A DNA stretch of 52,500 bases from NCBI GenBank assembly GCA_009760855.2, contig WPIO01000037.1, positions 2,862,501-2,915,000 on the forward strand. Reading direction: 5' to 3'. This stretch comes from Cristatella mucedo. Lineage: Eukaryota; Bryozoa; Phylactolaemata; Cristatellidae. Below are positions 25,001-36,968 of the stretch, piece after piece (positions within the stretch are counted from its first letter, which is position 1; each line of letters starts with the position of its first letter). Both the position numbers and the translations under genes were made by a program. The notes under the pieces are model-generated. The model did not search any database. It was not told the DNA's origin and was given only the letters and a program-made list of their open reading frames with translations.

Positions 25001-28000
25001 AAAGGCAGCCGATAGATCCGGCAGTGCTAGGGCACGTGACATTATCGTCATCGTTGCTGCATAAGATGTCTTCGGTTAGAGGAGTGTGCAGTTTCAATGG
25101 AGTGCTGCCGCTTGAACACTGATAAGAAATTTAGGACCCCTCTTTCGTGGTGTTTCTTAGAATAGCCTGCTGCCATGTTCTCATGGATGTCTTTATTGCA
25201 GCTGCAAGTGTGTGTAACAGCGTTCCGCCGAAGTTCCAGGGCGTAAGTGGTGTCCGCATACAAGCCTGCCAAGAAGCCGGTGATAGCAGCTGCAACATTC
25301 AAAAAGTCAACGCTCTTAGCGCCGGCCATTGCTGGAAGCTGTGCGAAGCACTGACTGATGCCTGCAGACTGTTCACGTACAACGCTGCCCTGCAGCACTG
25401 CATCATTTACGACCAGGACTTCTATTCCTCGTGGACAACAGCCGACAACAGGGACACCAACTGGATGAGCTACTACAAAATTAACCCCAGTACGTACTTG
25501 TGCTTGTGCAAGTGCTCGATGAGCTTAAATTTAAACTTGATCACTTTCTATCACAATTCAATTGGCCATCTGTGTAATTGTTTTCCGGAGACTTTACAGC
25601 ATTGAAACTGCCTTTCCATTTACCAGCAATTTATCCACCTTGTTAAGCATTATAGGTCACGGCTCAGAGCCAATCCGAATAAAGCTTAGCCTGCAAACCA
25701 TAGATCCCGGCCCTAAGGCACACTTCATCACCCGGCTTTAGCAGAAAGCGTTTGCCTCGCCAAGAGTTGATAAGGAGCGTAATGTTGACCGTTAAAAGGA
25801 TTTTCTAATTTTTCTTGTTTTCCGTCGACACTCCAGCAGCACGGGTTTGTTGGCTCAGAGTTGGTGGAGTTCCTCGTGCTTCCAGAATCAGCAACATGTG
25901 AGTGGCACAGAGTTTGTCGTGTTTGATAAACAAAATGATAAAGCATTTCACCGGCCCCCTAAGAGCATTGATTGTCTTACCAAGAGTATGAATATGCTGG
26001 CTGGAAAGAAAGCATCGTGTCAATAATCTAGCGATGGCTAGTACAATCGTTGGAATGCATGAAACCTAAAAGGACGATTCACCCAGATTCAGTTCTAATT
26101 CATAGTTTTGTTAGTTGATGCCGACTTCTAACTGTGACAATGCATTTGCATTGACTACAAAGCGACCATGATCAAGGGACACCGGACACCTAGATGAGGA
26201 GTCTGGAAGACTAACCTATTGGAACGACCACCCTTTCAGACTAGAGGCAATGTTTTCTTATAAGGATTGGCATTTTTCAAAACGAAGAATGTTTCAGCAA
26301 CGATTCTACGGCTTGTTGGCGTTACAACTCTTTTCCATTAATTTTTAAATTAACTCGACGGGTGTAATTCCAAATGCAGTGTTTTTGATGGAAAACTAGT
26401 TTTGAGTGGTATTCCAAAACTTTGTAAGCAACAGACACTGTATGTACTAAAACTTACAAATAGTTCTGCTTTCCATCCGCATTTACTGGATTTCACCCGG
26501 ATCGCTTGGCTCTAAAATGACAGCCACCTGTTTTTATTGAATTAGCTGCTCGTGACAAATTTATAACAGCAAATCTTTTGAGGCTTGTCAGATTCTAGTC
26601 GTGCTCTCAGTTCATAAACTGAGTCCTTCTATTGTTGTGCCAGTGCTGTGCATCCCTAATTCACCCAAGCTGATGCCTTCCAATTACGTGATTTGTTTAG
26701 ATGCGTGGAAGCTGCTCTACAAAATCAGCAAGGAAATAGGCGTCGATGCAACCGATGCCTTCCTTACTGGTCCAAGCACTCAAAAGGCCAACGCATCCAT
26801 GATGGCAGAAGATGATTCATGCAAGTGCTATGTAAAGAATGCCATCGTTGACAACTGGTCAAAGTTTCCTATTACTCAGGTACGCCTCCTGACTTTGGAA
26901 AACTTTCTAATGCCAAAGCCAAAGCTTGGAAAGCAGCCAGGAAAACCTACAATTTGCACATTTCGTAGCAGTGGGTCAAATGGCTAAATACTAGCGTCTA
27001 CCTATGAAATAGAGTGGTACCAAATAATTTTCAAAATCTATCAATTAGAAATATGTGACTTTAGGTGCACAAAGGCTCAACCTCAATCACTCATTAACTG
27101 GTGGACTGGCACTAAGATTGGGCGTCCCAGTTGAGCTCTTTTTTGCATCGCTTCCACCGATAGCCATTCTCCGAAGAGTGCAATTTACTATTCCCATATT
27201 CAATATTCAATTACATGTTCAATTTTAAGCAAGAAACTGGATGTTTAGCTAAATATTTACATTCGTAACTTAACTGTTCTGCTTTCATTCCTGGACACTC
27301 ATCAAACCTGTAGCATCTAGGGCACACAATAAGCAATAACACACTTGCGACTTGTGTTTAAGGACTGGAGGACCAGTAGATGGGCTCACATTCTGAAATT
27401 TATCAGTTTGATGAAAAATTGTTTCTTGATATCTTCAATATGCTCATAATTCTCATTCTTGCGGGCCACTGAAGTTCATGCTGGCTTGCTTTTAGGTGGC
27501 TGTGAATTTGGCAACAGCAGGGTCAACTGTAAAGCAGCTGACTTTCTCCAGCAACGGTGAGACTGCGTCCACGTTCTTTAAGCAGAAGAACATAATTGGA
27601 AGTAGCTGGACTGACCTCAGCGCCACGTCACCATTGTGGCTCATGACCTTGTAAGTAATTAAAAGCGACAAGTGCACATGCCAAGCAGTGGTCTTGTTCT
27701 GTGCTGGTCAAAGCATTTCTTGCATACCATTAACTTGACGTTATTTGCTTCTCTTGCAGAAAGTTTGTTGCACCTTGATTAAGAATTAGTTCTCTTTTAG
27801 TGTTACATGAGCTTATTATGTATTATTATAACGATCATCAATAATTGGAGGACAATGTATAGCCTTTCCACGCAATGCTTATGTGAGAACCACTTAGTCA
27901 AATACGCCTTGAGCTGATTAATTACATTATTAAGAACGTTGATTGGCGGCGTTTTGCGCCTTCGGCTCACTCATTTAGGCGATTAGAGAGCTCAGCATTA

Positions 28001-28472
28001 ACTTGCCGACTATTTCCATCCGAGTGCACGCTTCACCTACCTATGCCAACGACCAGCAAGTGGCAAAATTGCTCCTTCCGTCCGTTTTAAGGCAGTTACT
28101 TCCTACCCGTGCCTTTCTAATCGTCAAGAATATATACGCAGGATGCGCGTCGGACTTCGGCTGGATTTCAGTCTTTAGTCGAGGCGAACCTCCTTGCATC
28201 TACGAAAAGAAGCCCGTTCCGACGCTGGTCTACGCCCCCGGTGCGACTGCTGATAATTTCCAAAGCAATGGTAAGTGAGTCGGTCGAGGTTAGGTCCTCC
28301 CAGCCATTCCATGCTAATGCTGCTGGTGCAAGGTCAAGATTTGGCAATGCCACCAGGAACTCAGCGGCTTGAATTATTCAGATTCTTCTCACTGTAGCAG
28401 TGATTTCACGTGCCATCCTATCCGGTTTTAGGAGTTCGTGCCGACGCTCTCCTCATTTATGCGAAGCTGTAA
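22007..28472 (+). CDS. Secreted apple/PAN-domain protein, paralogue 2 (six exons)
   Basis: The exons I assign are 22007-22073, 25202-25489, 26701-26879, 27496-27650, 28092-28270 and 28432-28472. Exons 1, 2, 3, 4 and 6 have the same lengths as in paralogue 1; exon 5 is one codon shorter. Phases are the same and the joined frame is 302 residues. The signal peptide is MHALVCFLAVLALASGQG. The apple-like module has seven cysteines (HCWKLCEALTDACRLFTYN). The C-terminal domain keeps DSCKCYV, GCASDFGW, PPCIYEKK and ADALLIYAKL. It has one N-glycosylation sequon (NAS) against three in paralogue 1. It has a mature N-terminal cysteine (SDSC) but serine where paralogue 1 has the SCW cysteine. Intron 1 was enlarged by LINE DNA. 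An AATAAA is at 28567. Both genes look intact, so recent or maintained duplication is likely; function unknown. Confidence 0.83.
23345..25126 (-). mobile_element. LINE fragments inserted in intron 1 of paralogue 2
   Basis: On the minus strand, 25130-24940 gives a worn SVFKRQHSIETAHSS segment and 24900-24580 matches the LINE-B part around 15170-15400. The region 24240-23990 gives ADTFLKLNDDRTI, and 23895-23690 gives RLDCCNSLLASLPAIAI and CCHITPLLTDLDWPPFK. AAT/ATT repeats lie at 23345. It is probably two nested or adjacent fragments, both full of stops. Homology to paralogue 1 resumes at about 25127, only 75 bases before the splice acceptor of the apple exon. Confidence 0.75.
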
Positions 28473-28566
28473 AGACAAATGCAAAGACTGTCAAGGGAGA
28501 CGACTCACCGATCGCCACCCAGCGACGTATTCACTTGGATAACCATGTCGCATTTTACATGAGGAA

Positions 28567-28572
28567 AATAAA
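28567..28572 (+). terminator. Polyadenylation signal of paralogue 2
   Basis: AATAAA lies 95 bases after the TAA, followed by GCGGTCGC, and matches the site after paralogue 1. Confidence 0.7.
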
Positions 28573-28639
28573 GCGGTCGCTCTAAATTTGTTCACCTTCT
28601 TTTGGTTTGCTTGCTCCCGCAGCACGTGCTTGCCAAGCA

Positions 28640-28691
28640 AACTACTTTAAATGCGGGAACTACTTTAAATACGGGAACTACTTTAAATGCG
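28640..28691. repeat. 18-bp tandem repeat, about three copies
   Basis: The unit ACTACTTTAAATGCGGGA is repeated, the second with a T to C or A change. It lies about 70 bases after the polyadenylation signal of paralogue 2. No other role is visible. Confidence 0.8.
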
Positions 28692-28699
28692 TCTTCCTT

Positions 28700-29755
28700 A
28701 TCTTCCTTTATCTTACCTCATCAGCTCAATGATGTTACAGTGGAACTCAAACCATAATTCCTCAACGATCTAATAGTGCTTGGCGGATATTCAGAAATAA
28801 CAGCCACTTCACGTCCTACGGAACATTACGCGACAAAATTCCGTTACTTTTTTCATCAACATTGATTCTGTAAAACTGTAAATCGTGAGAGGCTAGTTAC
28901 ATGCCCCAGGCACAGTTTTTCCGGCAGTAGGTGTACTGTCAAATATTTGCTTCCATGCTCTTCTTCCCTTCATGTACTAACTAACAATTTATCATTCCAT
29001 TACAGATATTCTATCTTGCAAACTGACGTGCATCTGCACGAGCATTGAAAGCCCATTTATTGAAGGCCTTGACCTCACTTGACGGTCACACAATCGCTAG
29101 CTCTTACCTGGATGTATAAAAAATAATTTAAATACCAGTATGTTATTCGCGCAAGTACATGTGCGTGCATTTGCATGTGATACTGAAAAGTAAATCAGAG
29201 TAGTGGAATAGATTCCGACTCGTGCAAATAGAAATCGTTGAGCACAAAGTGAGTAAATTAGAGGTTTCGGGGTCATTTCCTGCTGTCGGGTGCAATTTCT
29301 GCTTTCCGCCCGCGGTTAACCGCTTTCGGTAATCTTGTGTTTCCAGTTGCTACTTTATTTACAAACTCCACTAAAAACCACTCGTGTTTTCACTCATTCC
29401 GGTGGCTGCTTAAGGCAAAAATCACTAACTCCTACTGAGAGTTGACCGCCAGCCAGGACCTTCCTTACAAACCGGGCAGCGGATAAGGTTTCTGATGCCG
29501 ATTGCTGTGCAACTTAAAGTCGAAATTTTAAACGTAGATTCAGTCGCTACGCGAAAATTGGGCTCAAAAACGTGAAAGCTACGTTATAGCCCAGGGTTTT
29601 AGCCCCGAGTCACTGAAATGCAAGAAAATCTGCCTTCGTAGGGAAATGCCCGGCGAACAAAATCAGTGAGCCATCTTACTGCTATTATAGGAGATCGATT
29701 GTCAAACAGTTTAATGACAAGTAATTTTATAAGCAATTTAATGTTAGCTATGTAA
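28700..29755. other. Intergenic stretch without recognisable feature
   Basis: AT-rich unique sequence. I see no gene, repeat or transposon motif. Confidence 0.5.
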
Positions 29756-29761
29756 CGGCCA

Positions 29762-29926
<165 letters not shown>

Positions 29927-30699
29927 CTCCTTGAAGCGGATTTCTGATCTCCATCCAAGCTGCTATTTAAGGCGAGGGGATGGCGGTTGGCAAGGGCATG
30001 CCGGTCCATGAGTCATTGTGCTCTGCCTTACACCGTCAGAGTCTTGCTCTAACCACCCGCAGCTTTAGCTGAGGCATTTTGCTGTGACCGATCGCTTGTC
30101 GTCTAATACGTGAAGCACAGGCAGCCAACTTCTATGAGTATCTCTCGAACGACAGACGACAGTGCTAAATGACCTAGCTCATGAGCCGCAGGCGAATTTT
30201 ACCCGCCAGAAGTTCACTACTTTAGCCGTGTCTGCCATCATGTGCGGGTTCACAATGCTTGGCAAAAGTAAAACACGTCGCTCATCGAAAATGGAGGCTT
30301 AGTTTTGCATAAGCTAATGCTTTCGCAGGCAAGCGACGAAAAATTATGAACATAGCAATTTTGTTTTTCACGATATCGTCACAAATTGGCACGCATTCGT
30401 AAGCAACGTTAGCAAATGGTATGAACTTTTAGAAAATCATTCACATTTGTACTCTGTCGGAGCCTTTTATGTGAAGACTTCAACTGGTTCGAAATTACCT
30501 GGCAGTTGGTCGTGGCTTGGAACAAATCACGGATACCGAGCAAACAAACAGTTTACTCTGACTAACGAGGCCCGCCACCGTCTTACCTCGTTAGACATAG
30601 ATGAACTGCGGTACCAGCAACGTTCTCGCTTCCTCGTATCTTCGCGCTTCACTTTCGGGGCATTTAACTAGCTGCTACTATTAGTCTTTTACTTCAAGG

Positions 30700-30956
30700 C
30701 TGCCGACTGAATGTTTGCTCCGTGGACCTAGATTGTGGAACTCGGACCTATAACTTTTACACAGTGACACGTTGTCTCTTCCTGCTCAATCTGCTGCTAC
30801 ATCCTGTCGCCCTACTCGCCTCGCTACTTCCGCACTCCTCACTTCCTTAACTGTCATCCTTAAGCGATTAAGCTACTCGATCTTTTCTTTGATTGAGATC
30901 AAGTCCGCTAACTACCACAAGCGCACCATCGAGCATCTCGGACTTTGAGTGCGCCA

Positions 30957-30980
<24 letters not shown>
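30700..30980 (+). mobile_element. Probable LINE-B-like 3' fragment
   Basis: TGGACCTAGATTGTGGAACTC parallels the GPRLWNS codons of LINE-B, and GACTTTGAGTGCGCCATGC parallels the terminal GTGAGTGCGCAATGCAAAACT seen at 10040. The two landmarks lie in the expected order and distance. The rest is too diverged to follow. Confidence 0.45.
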
Positions 30981-31584
<604 letters not shown>

Positions 31585-31739
31585 GAAGCTCACTCTTCAC
31601 AGACCGCCAGGTCGTTGACTCGATTCTTACAGCAAGCAATCTTCTCTCGCGATCCCTGTAAGGGGTATCTAGGGTTGGTGTACGTATGTATGCATGTATG
31701 TATGCATGCAAAGGTGCAATCGTAAGTTTAAGCTAGCCG

Positions 31740-32980
31740 CCATACTTAGCGGAAATGTTGCGGCTAATTTACCATGTACTTTTTTCTGGACGCATCACTT
31801 CACACGCGTATACAGCCGCGGTAATAGATGAACATGCTACGATTCATCATTTAATTACTAGTGACTTATTCTAATAGGAAGTGGCCCAAGAGGGATCACT
31901 TCTGATATGCGTGTTTGCATGGACATCACAATCAACCTATGCAATTCTGGAGCAATTGCTCTAGCAGTCGTTAAGGCTCCTCTAATGCAAAAGTAATGGG
32001 GCTGTTAAATAAGCTTAAGTACTTATTATTAATCGGGCAGGTGAGTTGCTACAGACGAGAATGCATGCATGCTTATTATTCGAGTAACTCTAAAATCCGC
32101 CAGTGGCATTCGCTGCAGATCTTTCGACGAGAAAGCACGTAAGCCGCCCCATCAAGACTCCACAGCTGCTAACGAGTCGCAGATGCGGAGTCCTAATACA
32201 AGGCACGTGTTCTGACGGTAGCAGAGCACGGTAGTCCTAAAGAGCGCCCACACCTCAATGCTGCGTTTCCACGAGCAGCCGCTCGCAGCAGGAGACAACT
32301 GAGACAGACGCCGCGTAATTCCAACAGAAGGGGCCGCGGGCTGGAACGGCAGCAACATTTTTGAAGCACTCAGTGCTTGCCCAAGTGGATCCGCTGTTCT
32401 TTTTGGAAGAGGGCACCGGGGGGGGCAAGTAGGGGGAACTCAACACCCTGGTGTAACAAGGCCCTGACCGTAGCCGAGAAAAGTCTATTCGACAGTTCAC
32501 GAACTTCTGGCTATAGTTTTCTAGCACCAGCCATGGATTAAAAAACACTCTTTTGCCAGCCTTGAGTACATTTGGCCAATTATACGCCCTGAGAACAACT
32601 GACTTGCTATCCCTTTAAGTTTGTCTTCTAATGCCGCCTAATCATAGATTATGACATGAACGGTTCCTAATTGCTGTAATCCATGACGTACGAATAAGAT
32701 CTGTGCAGTCTTGATCTGGCTGAAATGATAAGCCAATGTTTCAATTTCATATCTGTTTCTTATAGATTCTAATTAAGAAACAGCTAATAACTGTTAGCCC
32801 AAGTAATTATAACTACTAGGGCTGCCACAATATGGCCGATGAATAATTTCAGCGTCTCACTATGCAATGGGAACCCAGCGCACGGTGCGTAATGCTTGCG
32901 GAACTATTCGTATCCTTTGTTTGTTTTGCCTAGGGACAAGGTGCTCTCCTTTAACGACGAACTTCATGGTGTCAAGCTTT
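31740..32980. other. Intergenic stretch without recognisable gene
   Basis: Short frames near 32152-32548 lack splice sites and motifs. I see no repeat family here. Confidence 0.45.
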
Positions 32981-32984
32981 GCGG

Positions 32985-33050
32985 CAAGTGTAAAGTGCCA
33001 GGATAGAGATAAGTTCTTTTAGGGTGCTATTCAAAAATGTATTAAAAATT
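32985..33050 (+). mobile_element. LINE-A/SINE-B-type 3' hairpin relic
   Basis: GTAAAGTGCCAGGATAGAGA and TAAGTTCTTTTAGGGTGCTA keep the hairpin layout of the family end. AGTGCC pairs with GGTGCT through wobble pairs. Confidence 0.6.
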
Positions 33051-33315
33051 TATTTTCTTTTGCAATATAATGGTGATTTCTTTCTATTTCATTGCGATAC
33101 TGAGTCTAAATACTTTTCTTTGGTACTGCCTCATAATCCTAGGATGTAGCGGTCAATCTTTTGTCTAAGGCAGTCACGCTTCCACTTACAGTGGACTCTA
33201 GAGCGAGAGTCCAGCAAGCCGCAGAGAACTCTCTAGAATTAGAAATGAAGCCGAGAACAAGAATTTTTAATGCTGCACGATCGCCTTGTTTTGATACATT
33301 TACTTTACAGCATTA

Positions 33316-33576
33316 CATTACAGCACTTAGTGGGTCCTTGCGATTCGTCCTTCATGTGCCTATGAGTGCTGACACTGTGCATGCTGCCACTAAACACACT
33401 TGCATGCTGACCCTATGCTTGTCACCCCTAACCATGTTATTCGTGTTGTTTATGAAGCATGATATTACTCACCATTCAATCGCGTTTCCCTTTGCAGCAA
33501 ATTTAAAGCGCCTAGAAAGAGATTTAATTCTCTGAGGGCGCTTTATCTAGTGCAGTATTATTATTATTATTATTAT
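33316..33576 (+). mobile_element. LINE-A 3' end with (ATT)n tail
   Basis: It aligns closely with 17915-18175: TAGTGGGTCCTTGCGATTCG, TTGCATGCTGACCCTATGC, AAGCGCCTAGAAAGAGATTT, CTCTGAGGGCGCTTTATC and ATT repeats. It is one of the least diverged copies and carries no coding part. Confidence 0.88.
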
Positions 33577-33756
33577 CACTTTGACATAGGCTAGAGCTTC
33601 GCCGTGTAAAACAAAAACAGGCTTGCAGGCCTCATGCATCCACATGGCCAAGTTCTTTGGCCCAGCGGCCATAAAAAATGGAGTCTGCGTTTTCTTTTTC
33701 ACTGCCCGAGGAGGCACACTACGTATCCACACGTCGATGTAGTCTATCTCTTGATT

Positions 33757-33945
33757 GGTGAGCCGTAATGGCACACTAGGTAAGGCGGTTGCTTTCATGA
33801 CCTCGGTGCCGAGGTCGTGGGTTCGATTCCTGTGGTGGGCGATCCTATATCGCCACTGCAAGCGGTGGTGATAGCCGTAAAGACTCTTCTGTCGCTATAC
33901 AAAAAGAGGCTGTTTAAGCAGCTAGGTTTATTATTTTATTATTAC
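33757..33945 (+). mobile_element. tRNA-derived SINE-A, copy 3 (best preserved)
   Basis: Head GTGAGCCGTAATGGCACACT and AGGTAAGGCGGTTGC; B box GTGGGTTCGATTCCTG; body GGCGATCCTATATCGCCACT, GGTGGTGATAGCCGT; 3' end AAAGAGGCTGTTTAAGCAGC then ATT repeats. The B box is a perfect eukaryotic Pol III GGTTCGATTCC. The body rules out a functional tRNA. Confidence 0.88.
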
Positions 33946-34621
33946 TGTGCAGATCTGTACAAGTGGGACTCGCTCGACTAGAACCACGCCCCCAGATTCT
34001 CTGGTATTGCGTGACCCGGAAGTGTGTTGGAGTGACTTCCTGTCGCGGTCGAGCGGCTGGTGTACAACTCCCCGTGAGTGTCGGAGACGAGTCGTCGGTA
34101 ATCACTCCTACTTACCTGAGGTTATTTTATACTGTGTAGTTTATCAAAACGAGTTCCTTCCTGGAGCATGGCCAGTGCGTAAACGGTCGGCTCCATGACC
34201 GTACTCTCAACTTCGAAGCAGTAGTTTTCGTATGTGCAAGCCATCCTCCGATTACTGTGGTCTCAAAATTTTATGAGGTAAAGAAAACATAGAAGCTATG
34301 CGTGTATTCCTCTGCGTGCCCGCTATAATTCAGCCTTTAAAGCACTGGGGTACCAAAGGCGGCAGCTTGTAGATCATGCCGGCTCCCACATCGGAACCCC
34401 CGGCCCACCGTGTTGTCGTTGCAAGCGATTTCGTTCCCACTTGCCTCAGTCAGCTCGATATCTAGGTTTATTCATAGATATAATGCATGTCTCTCTCATC
34501 TTGAGTCACTAGTTTCATTGCAGCCGGTTGCTTCGCCATGTTTTGATAATTTTTTGGTAACTGTTCTCGAGCCCTCAAGTTCAACGCCAAGTTCCCGTCG
34601 GTTTGCTGAGGGGCTTTACCT

Positions 34622-34930
34622 ATAATGTAATGTAATGTAATTTATCTCCGTTTGTAACTCCACAAAGTCATAAAGACCATGTGGGTGTTACGCAGGAGAG
34701 TTCTGTATAGCGAACTCACAGCCTAAGTGGCTTATGGTAAGCATTCGGTAGCCAACAGACTTCGTCTCACGCAACAAAGAGAAAGTGGGAAGCATAGCAG
34801 AGTCAGGAGAGCAGTTGAGGTAGTGAGTAGCATAGAAGTAGCAGCTCAGGACCGCTGAAAAGGATGTGCCATAGTCGGCAGTAGTTGTCGTTGCGTAAGA
34901 ATTGTGGAAGAGCGAGTTCCACAGTCTGTG
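34622..34930 (-). mobile_element. LINE-B 3' fragment with ATTAC tail
   Basis: The plus strand starts with TAATGTAATGTAATTT, then CATGTGGGTGTTACGCAGG, GTAGCCAACAGACTTCGTC, GCAGCTCAGGACCGCTGAAA. On the minus strand the element ends in ATTAC repeats. It is 5'-truncated just after the RLWNS region. Confidence 0.85.
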
Positions 34931-34934
34931 ACCT

Positions 34935-35895
34935 GTGCCCTGTGCAGATCATTGGCGGGTAGAATTTCAACGCATCCACCTGTCGATGTCATGTCCTGCG
35001 ATCCGATCGTCGTGGCTCTCGTTTGTCATCTCGGCACGTCCAGAACAGTCACACCCGGAGACCTCCTCCCCGGTCTCCATTCAGCGTCCTAGAAAGACTC
35101 CGATCAGGGCGGATGCGTTGCTGCGGGGCTGCTTGATACTGGCCACCTCTCCGCCGGTTAGCCGGCTTTGCAAGGCAGCATCGCTTGCTTTTCGTGAGTT
35201 TCTGCAGAGTTTTCTACGGAGTTAGCCCTGTGCTAGTTCACAGCCCTGCCTTTGTAGGATAGATAACGGGCCCTGCATTCGAGTAAACCAATGAGAGCCG
35301 AGGGCTTGAGCTTGACTACCGTGCAGCTGCAATACCACGAGCAGCCGTTAAGAGCAATCACGTACAAGCCATTTGTTTGCTAGATCGCCCGATCAATGGT
35401 CGTGGGTTGGTTGATGCTCCAGCAGTTAACTCTTTACTGTCCTCTGCTGAGTGGGGTGATTGCCGCCGAGACTTCCCCGTCGCTAGATTATTAAATGAGT
35501 CTGTTGTATCCTCTAGTCTTTATCTATACTTTACCCTGCCCTTAATAGCCTTACTTCCTAGCCCGTTTGTGATGCCGACTTTGCTAGTCATTGAATTCTG
35601 TTTGGTGTTGTGCTTTGCCTGCTCTGTCATGCTGCTGCTGCTGGCTTCTCTAGCCAGCAGCAGCAGCTCGCTTCTGACTATGGCAGCTCCCGAGGACTGT
35701 CAGTGCCCCACAATTCTGAGGCTCTGCTGCTGGGCATTCGGTGCCAGGCTCGTTTAGATCTGCCCTGACTCTTGTGCCGATTGTGGGGGGCATGCACGTC
35801 GATGCATCGACGATTCTCGCCGGTTCTTGCCTGGCTCGCCATGACCAGACCGGGTGCGCATCGGGAAAAACCTGCCGTTGGTGCAATGAGCCTCT
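34935..35895. other. Unassigned stretch with short open frames
   Basis: Frames at 34935-35225 and 35377-35757 are open but have no recognisable domain. The second contains a hydrophobic run that could mimic membrane segments, but no splice sites or start context support a gene. Confidence 0.35.
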
Positions 35896-35899
35896 TGGC

Positions 35900-36030
35900 T
35901 AACGTGTGCGTACCGAAAGCTGCTGAGGCTTTGAGTGCGCACTACAGAAAGCTCTCCTGCATAGTACCCACTTAGTCTTTATGGCTTTGTGGAGTTACAG
36001 ACGAGAGATGCCTTACGTTACGTCACGGCC
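35900..36030 (+). mobile_element. LINE-B 3' fragment, degraded
   Basis: GTGCGTACCGAAAGCTGCTG, TTTGAGTGCGCACTAC, AGCTCTCCTGCATAG and GTGGAGTTACAGACGAGAGA match the end of the 9886 copy in order. The tail reads TTACGTTACGTCAC. Confidence 0.65.
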
Positions 36031-36329
36031 CCTAGATCCAAGTGGCTCGTATGCTCTCTTACCGGCTTGTGTGTGCCATTGTGCGGCATTAGCAGTTAAC
36101 ATCGCCCTGCTTAGTAGGACTGTGAGCAGCCATGCTGCATTGGAGGGCGACATCCCAGCCCGCATTTAACTGGCCCGTACTGCTCAGGTCATTGTGGAAG
36201 ACACTATATTGGAGTTGCCAAGAACTCAAACCTGTGACTCTGTCGTGATGTATATCCTTCATTTATGGACTGCTTATGTACCTGTGTGCTTGGTTGCTTG
36301 TGTGTAGGTATATGCCCTTGTAAGCCCAC

Positions 36330-36395
36330 ACATGCACATGCACACACAACACACACTGATTCTGGCACGCATGGGCACACATGCCTATATGCACA

Positions 36396-36437
<42 letters not shown>

Positions 36438-36600
36438 CACACACACACACACTTACGTGTCCACATACTCACACATATTCACGTATACACATGTGCCCAC
36501 GCACACACATGCACACACACACACCTGCATACTATGCACACACATACACACCTACGCATGTGCCAGCATACGGGCACACACACCCAGAGACGCCACTGGC
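36330..36600. repeat. (CA)n-rich microsatellite
   Basis: CA repeats, uninterrupted except for one G from about 36395 to 36451, with a looser CA-rich halo on both sides. The open frames in all phases are repeat artefacts. Confidence 0.95.
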
Positions 36601-36968
36601 ACGCATGCGATGAAACGTTACACTGATTGCATGGCAAAAGTGATGTCACAATAATGCATCGAAATCCACAGTTTAGCTTGTGATCAGCATCTGGCAACGG
36701 TAGGTTGTCGCACGTCTATGATCAGGTAGTCGGAGCCACCGGCCGTGAGTTTGCCCTTAGTTCAGAAGCAGTGAGCTCGAGGGCTCGGCAGAGCAATCGC
36801 TACTGCAGTGGTTTGACCTGGCATTCTTTCTAGCCATTAATAAGGCTCGCTGCAAATGCTGCTGCTGCATGTGCAGACGTTGCCTTGCAGACCGAGCGTG
36901 ACCAGTGCCGCCAATACACCGGCAGCTGACTTGCCATCGCGATCGGCTGCTCTTCACCGCCCGCCACA

